Positions 1 to 6,558 of a DNA stretch of 14,521 nucleotides are shown here, piece by piece. The notes beneath the pieces are model-generated. The model saw only the letters and a list, made by a program, of their open reading frames with translations, had not been told where the DNA came from and ran no database searches. This DNA is from CAZGTQ01 sp964528575 (lineage in GTDB: Bacteria > Planctomycetota > UBA1135 > GCA-002686595): positions 1-14,521 of the forward strand of contig CAZGTQ010000129.1 of NCBI GenBank assembly GCA_964528575.1. Direction: 5' to 3'. Numbering within the stretch: the first letter of the stretch is position 1; every line of letters starts with the position of its first letter. Both the position numbers and the translations under genes were made by a program.

Positions 1-354
1 GCCTGGCGCGCCGCGCTCGAGGGTCGCGACGGGCCCGTGGCCGAGCTCCGCGACGCCGCCCTCTCCGTCTCGGCCCAGCACGGGCGCGTTTTCATGGGTC
101 CGGACGGTCGCGCGCGCGGCCACGTGCTCGATCCGCGCGCGCGGGTGCCCGAGCGCGCGCACGCGGCCGCCGGCCCGCTCGCCGTCGTCGCGCGCTCGGC
201 GGCCGTCGCCGACGCCTGGTCGACCGCGCTGCTCGTCGACGCGAGCGCGCGTCCGAGCGACTCGCTCACCCGCTGCGCGCCGCCCGCCGACGTGCGCGGC
301 GCGGAGCCCGCTCTCTTCCGGTTCTCCCAGATCGCTGCCGAGACGACCGCATGA
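1..354 (+). CDS. FAD:protein FMN transferase (ApbE family), 3' end only
   Basis: The reading frame is open from the first base and ends at the TGA at 352-354, so the gene starts upstream of the window and only its last 117 codons are seen. ApbE enzymes use FAD to attach FMN covalently to threonine or serine of exported redox proteins. The fragment shows the C-terminal family signature: ALSVSAQHG, then GHVLDPRARVP (family form H-x-x-D-P-R-T-G-x-P), then VADAWSTALLV (family form A-D-A-x-x-T-A), whose Asp and Thr take part in metal and FAD binding. The usual T-G after DPR is A-R here, a modest deviation. The stop overlaps the ATG of the next gene (ATGA at 351-354), so it belongs to the same operon. 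Family assignment is fairly secure; the protein it would flavinylate is not visible. Confidence 0.72.
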   Translation, partial: AWRAALEGRDGPVAELRDAALSVSAQHGRVFMGPDGRARGHVLDPRARVPERAHAAAGPLAVVARSAAVADAWSTALLVDASARPSDSLTRCAPPADVRGAEPALFRFSQIAAETTA

Positions 355-1598
355 CCCGCACGGACCGACGCCAGCTCCTCCGCACCACCGCCGGCGCGCT
401 CGGCGCGATGTCGCTCGCGCCGCGGCTCACGCTCGCCGAGTCGGTCCTGCGCCTCGCCGAGCCGATGGACGTCGCCGTCGTCGGCTGCGGCCGCCAGGGG
501 CGCGCGATCCTCGTCGAGCTCCAGAAGATCGGCGGCGCGCGCATCGCGGCGCTGTGCGACACGCACCCCGCGCGGCTCTCCTCGGGCGAGCGGCGCGTGC
601 GCGGCGCGAAGACGTATCCCGACCACCGCGCGCTGCTCGAGAACGAGCCGAGCGTGAAGGCGGTCTTCGTTGCGACGCCGACCCACCGCCACCGCGACGT
701 CGCGGTCGACGCGCTCGCCGCCGGGCGCCACGTCTTCTGCGAGGCGCCGCTCGCGTCGACGCTCGACGACTGCCGCGCGATCGCGCGCGCTGCGCGCGCA
801 GCGAAGACGACGTTCCAGACCGGCATGCAGGGCCGCTCGAACCCGATCTACGACCTCGCGCGCTCGTTCTATCGCTCGGGCATGATCCGCGACACGGTCG
901 GGCTGCGCGCGCAGTACCACGACGACCGCAAGAGCTCGTGGCGCGTGCCGGCGGACGGGCCGGACGAGGAGCGCGAGCTCAACTGGAAGCTCGATCCCGC
1001 GGTCTCGCTCGGCCTCTTCGGAGAGGCGGGCGTGCAGCAGATCGACGTGTTCAACTGGTTCCTGCACGCGTACCCGACGTCGGTGCGCGGGAGCGGCGCG
1101 CTCTACCTGCACGACGACGGACGCACGATGCCCGACACGGAGACGTTCGAGCTGACCTATCCCGATGGCGTCCGGCTCACGTACGAGGCGACGCTCGCGA
1201 ACAGCTTCGATGGCCCGTACGAGCTGATCCACGGAACGATGGGCACGATCAAGCTCGCGTGGAACGCCGGCTGGCTCTTCAAGGAGTTCGACGCGCCGAC
1301 GTACGAGTGGGAGGTCTACGCGAACCGCGAGCAGTTTCACGACGAGCAGGGCATCACGCTGATCGCCGACGCGACGCAGCTCGCGGCGCAGGACAAGCTG
1401 AAGGAGGGCATCGGGCTGCCGAACCCGCCGTTGTACTACGCGATCGAGACGTTCCTCGAGAGCGCGACCGCGGGCGCCCCCGTCGTCTGCACCGCGGACG
1501 AGGGGCTGCGCGCCGCGGCGATCGGCATCGCGGCGCGCGAGGCGCTCGTGTCGGGCGAAACGCGCGCGATCGACCCCGCGTCGTTCGAGGACGAGTGA
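351..1598 (+). CDS. Tat-exported Gfo/Idh/MocA family protein with altered active site
   Basis: A 415-residue protein. The N-terminus (residues 5-30) has a twin-arginine-like signal, DRRQLLRTTAG followed by a small-residue hydrophobic run, so export is likely. The NAD(P)-binding Rossmann fold starts at about residue 40 with VGCGRQGRA (44-52). Residues 180-400 form the alpha/beta C-terminal domain of the family. Members are NAD(P)-dependent sugar or polyol dehydrogenases, some with tightly bound cofactor that work after export. Two usual catalytic positions are changed: the E-K-P motif is E-A-P (131-133, Ala132 in place of Lys) and the H-x-x-D motif is Q-Q-I-D (229-232, Gln in place of His). 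The start is fixed by the ATGA overlap with the ApbE gene. It is followed by a heme-c membrane protein and sugar-metabolism genes. It may use unusual chemistry or be a non-catalytic ligand-binding paralogue. Family call is strong; substrate unknown. Confidence 0.88.
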   Translation: MTRTDRRQLLRTTAGALGAMSLAPRLTLAESVLRLAEPMDVAVVGCGRQGRAILVELQKIGGARIAALCDTHPARLSSGERRVRGAKTYPDHRALLENEPSVKAVFVATPTHRHRDVAVDALAAGRHVFCEAPLASTLDDCRAIARAARAAKTTFQTGMQGRSNPIYDLARSFYRSGMIRDTVGLRAQYHDDRKSSWRVPADGPDEERELNWKLDPAVSLGLFGEAGVQQIDVFNWFLHAYPTSVRGSGALYLHDDGRTMPDTETFELTYPDGVRLTYEATLANSFDGPYELIHGTMGTIKLAWNAGWLFKEFDAPTYEWEVYANREQFHDEQGITLIADATQLAAQDKLKEGIGLPNPPLYYAIETFLESATAGAPVVCTADEGLRAAAIGIAAREALVSGETRAIDPASFEDE

Positions 1599-2362
1599 GC
1601 GTGCCGGAGCTGCATCTGCGCTCGTTGCCCGCGCTCGCACGCGCCGGGGTGTCGTGCGTCGTGCTCGTGCTGCTGCTCGGCTTCTGGGCGTCGCTCGAGC
1701 ACCTGCGCACGCACCACGCGGGCCGCGACTCGCAGCCCGCGATGACGATGGACGACCTCGTCGGCTGGTACCACGGCCTGCGCACGACGGCGCCGATGCT
1801 CGCGGCGCTCGAGAGCGGCCATCCGGAGGGGCTCGCCGATGCCGAGCGCGACAAGCTGCTCGCGTGGGTGCGGAGCGACGCGATCGGCGAGACGTACGAC
1901 GACCTCGACCTCGGCGCGGACGCGCCCGCGGAGATCCTCGCGCGCGCGTGTCTCGACTGCCATGCGCGCGGCGCGGACGACGCGGCGGCGGCGGCGCTGC
2001 CGCTCGAGTACTGGGACGACGTCGAGCGTCAGGTCGCGTCGACCGACGTCCCGCCGGCGTCGGCGGACGTTCTCGTCGCGTCGACGCACACGCACGCGCT
2101 CTCGCTCGGCGTCGTCACGCTGCTCGTGACGCTGCTCCTGTTCGCGACACGCTGGCCGCGCGGCTTGTCGGGCCTGATGACGTTCGCGGCGGGCTTCGCG
2201 CTGCTCGCGGACCTCGGCGGCTGGTGGCTCGCTCGCGGGACCGCGGCGTTCGTGCCGGTGATCGCCGTCTCGGGCGCGGTGTACGTCGCCGCGATGGTCG
2301 CCGCGTCGCTCGCGATCCTCGCCGACATGTGGCTGCCGCGGCGCGGCCGGAGAGCTGCGTGA
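1595..2362 (+). CDS. membrane protein with one heme-c motif (CxxCH) and four predicted TM helices
   Basis: A 255-residue protein of a family I cannot name. One hydrophobic helix lies near residues 18-35, followed by a soluble segment of about 125 residues with a single heme-c attachment motif, CLDCH (119-123). Three further helices follow (about 168-185, 191-212 and 217-243). The second helix is preceded by HTHALSLG (165-172), whose histidines at the membrane edge could be heme or metal ligands. The heme motif requires the soluble part to be on the outer side of the membrane. The GTG at 1595 gives a GTGA overlap with the preceding stop. A second GTG at 1601 has better spacing to a GAGGA at 1587-1591, so the start could be two codons later. 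Position between a Tat-type dehydrogenase paralogue and sugar genes suggests electron transfer from an extracytoplasmic oxidation. That role is inferred. Confidence 0.72.
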   Translation: MSVPELHLRSLPALARAGVSCVVLVLLLGFWASLEHLRTHHAGRDSQPAMTMDDLVGWYHGLRTTAPMLAALESGHPEGLADAERDKLLAWVRSDAIGETYDDLDLGADAPAEILARACLDCHARGADDAAAAALPLEYWDDVERQVASTDVPPASADVLVASTHTHALSLGVVTLLVTLLLFATRWPRGLSGLMTFAAGFALLADLGGWWLARGTAAFVPVIAVSGAVYVAAMVAASLAILADMWLPRRGRRAA

Positions 2363-3171
2363 GCGGACGCATCGGCGTGTGCTCGTGGTCGCTGCGGCCG
2401 CGCGACGCGCAGGAGCTCGCGCGCGACGTGCGCGCGGCGGGGCTCGACGCGGTGCAGCTCGCGCTCGATCCGCTGCGCACGGGCGCGTGGGCGATCGACG
2501 CGACGGTGCACGAGCTGGCCGCGGCGGGCGTCGACGTGCTCTCCGGCATGATGGGCACGGGGCACGAGGACTACAGCTCGCTCGCGGCGATCGCGCGCAC
2601 GGGCGGGTTCGGGCCGGACGAGCACTGGGAGGAGAGCCGCGCCATCGCGCGCGCGGACGCGGAGCTCGCGGCGCGGCTCGGGCTCTCGCTCGTGACGTTC
2701 CACGCGGGCTTCCTGCCCAAGCCCGGCGACGCGCGGCGCGGCGTGATGATCGAGCGGCTCGGCGCGGTCGCGGACGCGTTCGCGGAGCACGGCGTCGACG
2801 TCGGCCTCGAGACGGGGCAAGAGGACGCGGAGACGTTGCTCGGGTTCCTCCGCGAGCTCGAGCGGCCGGGCGTCGGCGTGAACTTCGATCCGGCGAACAT
2901 GATCCTGTACGGCATGGGCGATCCCGTCGAAGCGCTCCGCGAGCTCGCGCCGCACGTGCGCCAGGTGCACGTCAAGGACGCGCTCCCGACGGACGTGCCC
3001 GGCACGTGGGGCGCGGAGGTGCCGGCCGGCGAGGGCGCCGTCGACTGGCGCGCGTTCTTCGGCGTGCTCGGCGCGCGGTCCGTCGATCTCGTGATCGAGC
3101 GCGAGGCCGGCGAGCGGCGGCTCGCGGACGTGCGGGCGGCGCGCGAGCTCGTCGAGAGGCTGCGCGGGTGA
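2359..3171 (+). CDS. sugar phosphate isomerase/epimerase-like TIM-barrel protein
   Basis: A 270-residue protein of the xylose-isomerase-like TIM-barrel superfamily (AP_endonuc_2). It opens with the typical first strand IGVCSWSL (5-12). Expected metal ligands are visible: Glu151 in GLETG, Asp177 in VNFDPANM, His204 in HVKD, and Glu247 or Glu249 in VIEREAG. H115 in VTFHAGF matches another conserved position. Members isomerise or epimerise free sugars, keto-sugars or inosose derivatives, or cleave oxidised glycosides, with a divalent metal. No signal peptide is present, so it is cytoplasmic. The start is GTG at 2359 in a GTGA overlap, with GGAGAG at 2349-2354; the in-frame GTG at 2377 would remove the first strand and is unlikely. 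Pairing with a Gfo/Idh/MocA dehydrogenase immediately downstream is the classical arrangement for inositol or sugar catabolism. Substrate cannot be assigned. Confidence 0.85.
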   Translation: MSGRIGVCSWSLRPRDAQELARDVRAAGLDAVQLALDPLRTGAWAIDATVHELAAAGVDVLSGMMGTGHEDYSSLAAIARTGGFGPDEHWEESRAIARADAELAARLGLSLVTFHAGFLPKPGDARRGVMIERLGAVADAFAEHGVDVGLETGQEDAETLLGFLRELERPGVGVNFDPANMILYGMGDPVEALRELAPHVRQVHVKDALPTDVPGTWGAEVPAGEGAVDWRAFFGVLGARSVDLVIEREAGERRLADVRAARELVERLRG

Positions 3172-4199
3172 GCGCCGGCGTCGGAGTCGGCGTGGTCGGG
3201 CTCGGCTTCATGGGCCGCACGCACGTGCGCGCGTACAAGAGCGCGTTCGAGGCGGGCGCCGCGGGACGGCTCGTCGCGGTGTGCGACGGCGACGCAGCGC
3301 GACTCGACGGGCGCGACGTGTCGGCGGGGAACATCGAGGCGGGCGCGGGGGACGCGCGGTTGTTCGATCCGTCGGCGGTGCGCGGTTACGCGCGCGCCGA
3401 GGAGCTGCTCGCGGACCCCGACGTCGCGCTCGTCAGCATCTGCACGCCGACCGACACGCACGCAGAGCTCGCGATCGCCGCTCTGCGCGCGGGCAAGCAC
3501 GTGCTGCTCGAGAAGCCGGCCGCGCGGACCGCCGGCGAGGTCGAGCGGATCGTCGCCGCCGCGCGCGAGGCGCCCGGCCGGCTGTGCGTGCCGGCGCACT
3601 GCATGCGTTTCTGGCCGGGGTGGAGCTGGCTGCGCGAGCGCGTGCGCGACGGCCGCTACGGGCGCGTGCGCAGCGCCGTGTTCCGCCGGCTCGCGACGCC
3701 GCCGGGCTGGTCGCGCGACTTCTACGGGGACGAGGCGCGCACGGGCGGCGCGCTCGTCGACCTGCACGTGCACGACGCCGACTTCGTGCGCTGGTGCTTC
3801 GGCACGCCCGACGCGGTCGTGAGCGGGGGCTCGACGAGCCACCTGACGACGATCTACCGCTACGCCGGGGGGCCGCGGCACGTCGTCGCGGAGGGCGGCT
3901 GGGACCACGCGCCGGGCTGGACGTTCCAGATGGGCTTCGTCGTCGTCTTCGAGCAGGCGACAGCGAGCTACGACTTCGGCCGCGGGGAGAAGCTCTTGCT
4001 GCACCGCGGCGGGGAGAGCGAGCCGGTGCCGATCGAGGCCGCGACGGGGTACGAGGTCGAGGTGCGCGCGGTGCTCGACGCGGTCGCGCGGGGCCGCGCG
4101 GTCGAGACGGTGACGATCGAGGACGCGCTCGCGACGGCGCGGCTGCTCGAGGCGGAGCACGAGAGCCTGCTCTCGGGGCGGCCGGTCGCGCCGAAATGA
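3168..4199 (+). CDS. Gfo/Idh/MocA family NAD(P)-dependent oxidoreductase (intact active site)
   Basis: A 343-residue cytoplasmic dehydrogenase without a signal peptide. The Rossmann motif GVVGLGFMGRTH starts at residue 8. The catalytic E-K-P motif is complete (E115-K116-P117) and so is the H-x-x-D motif (H202 to D205 in HVHDADF). It thus contrasts with the first Gfo/Idh/MocA protein of the operon, which lacks both residues. Family members oxidise or reduce a hydroxyl or keto group of a sugar, polyol or inositol with NAD(P). The start is GTG at 3168 in a GTGA overlap with the TIM-barrel gene, preceded by GAGAGG at 3154-3159 at good Shine-Dalgarno spacing. It is the last gene of the operon; a stem-loop follows 20 bases after the stop. 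Substrate is unknown. Confidence 0.88.
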   Translation: MSAGVGVGVVGLGFMGRTHVRAYKSAFEAGAAGRLVAVCDGDAARLDGRDVSAGNIEAGAGDARLFDPSAVRGYARAEELLADPDVALVSICTPTDTHAELAIAALRAGKHVLLEKPAARTAGEVERIVAAAREAPGRLCVPAHCMRFWPGWSWLRERVRDGRYGRVRSAVFRRLATPPGWSRDFYGDEARTGGALVDLHVHDADFVRWCFGTPDAVVSGGSTSHLTTIYRYAGGPRHVVAEGGWDHAPGWTFQMGFVVVFEQATASYDFGRGEKLLLHRGGESEPVPIEAATGYEVEVRAVLDAVARGRAVETVTIEDALATARLLEAEHESLLSGRPVAPK

Positions 4200-4218
4200 C
4201 GCTCGCGGGGTGAACTTC

Positions 4219-4236
4219 ATCGGCTTTCGAGCCGAT
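4219..4236 (+). terminator. stem-loop with TTCG tetraloop, candidate terminator of the sugar operon
   Basis: ATCGGCT (4219-4225) pairs perfectly with AGCCGAT (4230-4236) around a TTCG loop, a very stable tetraloop. It lies 20 bases after the stop of the last operon gene and 50 bases before ppk1. The sequence that follows is CTTG rather than a T tract, so it is not a textbook intrinsic terminator. It could instead act as a 3'-end stabiliser or in the leader of ppk1. Confidence 0.5.
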
Positions 4237-4286
4237 CTTGATGAACGCGGGATACCGTCCGCGCGCTCCTCACCCGGGTACCATCG

Positions 4287-6509
4287 ATGGCGGGATTCGG
4301 CGCGCGCACACCCTCTTCCGATTCTGCGGCCCCCGATCCCGCGCCGGCCCGTCGCGGGCCTCGTCCCATGCTGGAGCCCGACGCCGAACGAAGCGAGTCC
4401 GTGGACGACGGGCGCACGCCCGCGCTCGACGAGCCGTCGCTGTACATCAACCGCGAGCTGAGCCAGTTGCGGTTCCACTTCCGCGTGCTCGAGCAGGCGA
4501 AGGATCCGTCGGTCCCGCTGCTCGAGCGGCTGCGGTTCCTGACGATCTCGTGCACGAACCTCGACGAGTTCTTCGAGATCCGGGTCGCGGGCGTCAAGCA
4601 GCAGCAGGCGTACGGGCTGACGAGCGGCGGCCCCGACGGGCTCTCGCCGACCGAGCTGCTCGCGCAGATCGGGACGTTGGCGCACGAGCTCGTGCGCGAG
4701 CAGTACCGCGTGCTGCACCAGGAGCTCTTGCCGGAGCTCGAGGAAGGGGGCGTGCGCATTCTCGAGGGCGAGGACTGGGACCACGCGCAGCAGCGCTGGA
4801 TCAAGCGCTACTTCCAGAACGAGGTGCTGCCCGTGATCGGGCCGATCGGGCTCGACCCGGCGCACCCGTTCCCGCGCATCGTCAACAAGAGCCTCAACTT
4901 CATCGTCGAGGTCGAGGGCAAGGACGCGTTCGGCCGTCTCGCGCGCGCGGCGGTCGTGCAGGCGCCGCGCTCGCTGCCGCGCTTGATCGCGCTCCCGCCG
5001 AAGGTCGCGGGCTGCGAGCACGCGTTCGTGATGCTGTCGTCGATCGTGCACGAGCACGTCGGCAAGCTCTTCCCGGGCATGAAGGTGCGCGGCTGCTATC
5101 AGTTCCGCGTCACGCGCGACAGCGACTTGTGGGTCGACGAGGAAGCGGTCGACGACCTGCTGCACGCGCTGCGCGGCGAGCTCCAGGCGCGTCATTACGG
5201 CGAGGCGGTGCGGCTCGAGATCTCGGAGGACTGCACGCCGGAGACCGCGCGCTTCCTGCTCGAGAACTTCCGGCTCGAGCGCGACGCGCTCTACGAGGTG
5301 CCGGGGCCGGTCAACCTGAACCGGCTCTCGGTCCTGTACGACCTCGTGTCGAAGCCGGAGCTGAAGTACAAGCCGTTCGTCCCGGGCCTGCCGGCGCGTC
5401 TCGAGGGCAGGGAGGACCTGTTCGAGGTGCTCTCGGAGCAGGACGTGCTCCTGCATCACCCGTTCCAGAGCTTCAAGCCGGTCGTCGATCTCGTCGAGAG
5501 CGCGGCGCGCGACCCGCACGTTCTCGCGATCAAGCAGACGCTCTACCGCACGGGCGACGAGTCGCCGATGGTCGCGGCGCTGATCGAGGCGGCGCGCGCC
5601 GGCAAGGACGTGACGGTCGTCATCGAGCTGCGCGCGCGTTTCGACGAGGCGGCGAACATCGACCTCGCGATGCGCATGCAGGAGGCCGGCGCGAAAGTCG
5701 TGTACGGCATCGTCGGGTTCAAGGCGCACGCGAAGATGCTCTTGATCGTGCGCCGCGAGGAGGGCGGGCTGCGCCGTTACGTGCATTTGGGCACGGGCAA
5801 CTATCACTCGGGCACGGCGCGCGCGTACACCGACGTCGGCTTCATGACGAGCGACCCGGTGTTGGGGGAGGACGTGCACCGGCTCTTCCTCCAGCTCACC
5901 GCGCTCGGCAAGGTGGCGAAGCTGCACAAGCTCTTGCAGGCGCCGTTCACGCTGCGCGAGGGGCTCGTCGAGCGCATCGAGGCCGAGGCGCGCTGCGCGG
6001 AGAAGGGCGAGCCGGCCCGCATCGTCGCGAAGATGAACGCGCTGCACGACCCGGGCGTGATCCGCGCGCTCTACCGCGCCTCGCAGGCGGGCGTCTCGAT
6101 CGATCTGATCGTGCGCGGCATCTGTTGCCTGCGCCCGGGCGTCCCGGGCGTCTCGGAGAACATCCGCGTCCGCTCGATCGTCGGCCGCTTCCTCGAGCAC
6201 GCCCGCGTCTTCCGCTTCAACGCCGGCGGCAAGGACGAGGTCTTCTGCTCGAGCGCCGACTGGATGGTGCGCAACCTCCACCGCCGCGTGGAAGCGTGCT
6301 TCCCGATCGACGACGAGGACCTGCGCTACCGCGTCGTCCGCGAGACCCTCGACAGCTACCTCGCCGACAACCTCCAGGCGTGGGAGCTACGCTCCGACGG
6401 CCGCTACGCGCGCATCGAGCCGGGCGACGACGAGCAACCGCTCGCGGCGCAGCAGGCGTTGCTCGACGCGCTCGCGTCCCCGGCCGAGCCGCGCGCGAAG
6501 CGGAGCTGA
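4287..6509 (+). CDS. ppk1: polyphosphate kinase 1
   Basis: PPK1 reversibly moves the gamma phosphate of ATP onto polyphosphate, making the cell's phosphate and energy store. The 740-residue product has the N-terminal signature LYINRELSQLRFHFRVLEQA followed by ISCTNLDEFFEIR, then HHPFQSF and AIKQTLYRTG. Both catalytic histidines are visible: His481 in FKAHAKM (the autophosphorylated one, equivalent to E. coli His435) and His638 in FLEHARVF (equivalent to His592). Their separation of 157 residues equals that in E. coli. SSADWMVRN follows near the C-terminus. The family is usually about 690-720 residues; residues 1-27 are Ala/Pro-rich and lack family similarity, so the ATG at 4368 is a possible alternative start. 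Neither start has a clear ribosome binding site. The phosphatase gene that would degrade the product lies about 1.4 kb away on the opposite strand. Confidence 0.95.
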   Translation: MAGFGARTPSSDSAAPDPAPARRGPRPMLEPDAERSESVDDGRTPALDEPSLYINRELSQLRFHFRVLEQAKDPSVPLLERLRFLTISCTNLDEFFEIRVAGVKQQQAYGLTSGGPDGLSPTELLAQIGTLAHELVREQYRVLHQELLPELEEGGVRILEGEDWDHAQQRWIKRYFQNEVLPVIGPIGLDPAHPFPRIVNKSLNFIVEVEGKDAFGRLARAAVVQAPRSLPRLIALPPKVAGCEHAFVMLSSIVHEHVGKLFPGMKVRGCYQFRVTRDSDLWVDEEAVDDLLHALRGELQARHYGEAVRLEISEDCTPETARFLLENFRLERDALYEVPGPVNLNRLSVLYDLVSKPELKYKPFVPGLPARLEGREDLFEVLSEQDVLLHHPFQSFKPVVDLVESAARDPHVLAIKQTLYRTGDESPMVAALIEAARAGKDVTVVIELRARFDEAANIDLAMRMQEAGAKVVYGIVGFKAHAKMLLIVRREEGGLRRYVHLGTGNYHSGTARAYTDVGFMTSDPVLGEDVHRLFLQLTALGKVAKLHKLLQAPFTLREGLVERIEAEARCAEKGEPARIVAKMNALHDPGVIRALYRASQAGVSIDLIVRGICCLRPGVPGVSENIRVRSIVGRFLEHARVFRFNAGGKDEVFCSSADWMVRNLHRRVEACFPIDDEDLRYRVVRETLDSYLADNLQAWELRSDGRYARIEPGDDEQPLAAQQALLDALASPAEPRAKRS

Positions 6510-6520
6510 GCGATCGGTGC

Positions 6521-6545
6521 GGCGACCGTCGGCACGACGGCCGCC
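6521..6545. terminator. imperfect hairpin between convergent genes, candidate bidirectional terminator
   Basis: In the 49-base gap between the ppk1 stop and the convergent ATPase gene stop, GGCG-A-CCGTC (6521-6530) pairs with GACGG-C-CGCC (6536-6545). That gives nine GC-rich pairs with one A/C mismatch around a five-base loop GGCAC. Neither strand has a T tract after it, so termination is inferred from position and symmetry only. Confidence 0.35.
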
Positions 6546-6558
6546 ACGGCGGTAGCAA

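Noticed and set aside
4238..4284. TTGATG (4238-4243) with TACCAT (4279-4284) as a ppk1 promoter
   Set aside because: The spacing of 35 bases is far from the 16-18 needed, and no better pair was found in this gap.
4210..4461. Small + strand frame starting GTG at 4210
   Set aside because: It runs through the TTCG hairpin and then overlaps ppk1 in another frame, with a low-complexity product and no family resemblance.
2571..6281. Open - strand frame of 1236 codons across three genes
   Set aside because: It lies antisense to the TIM-barrel, dehydrogenase and ppk1 genes, all with clear family motifs. The translation is a low-complexity Arg/Ala/Val/Glu/His mix. Stop codons are simply rare in this GC-rich antisense frame.
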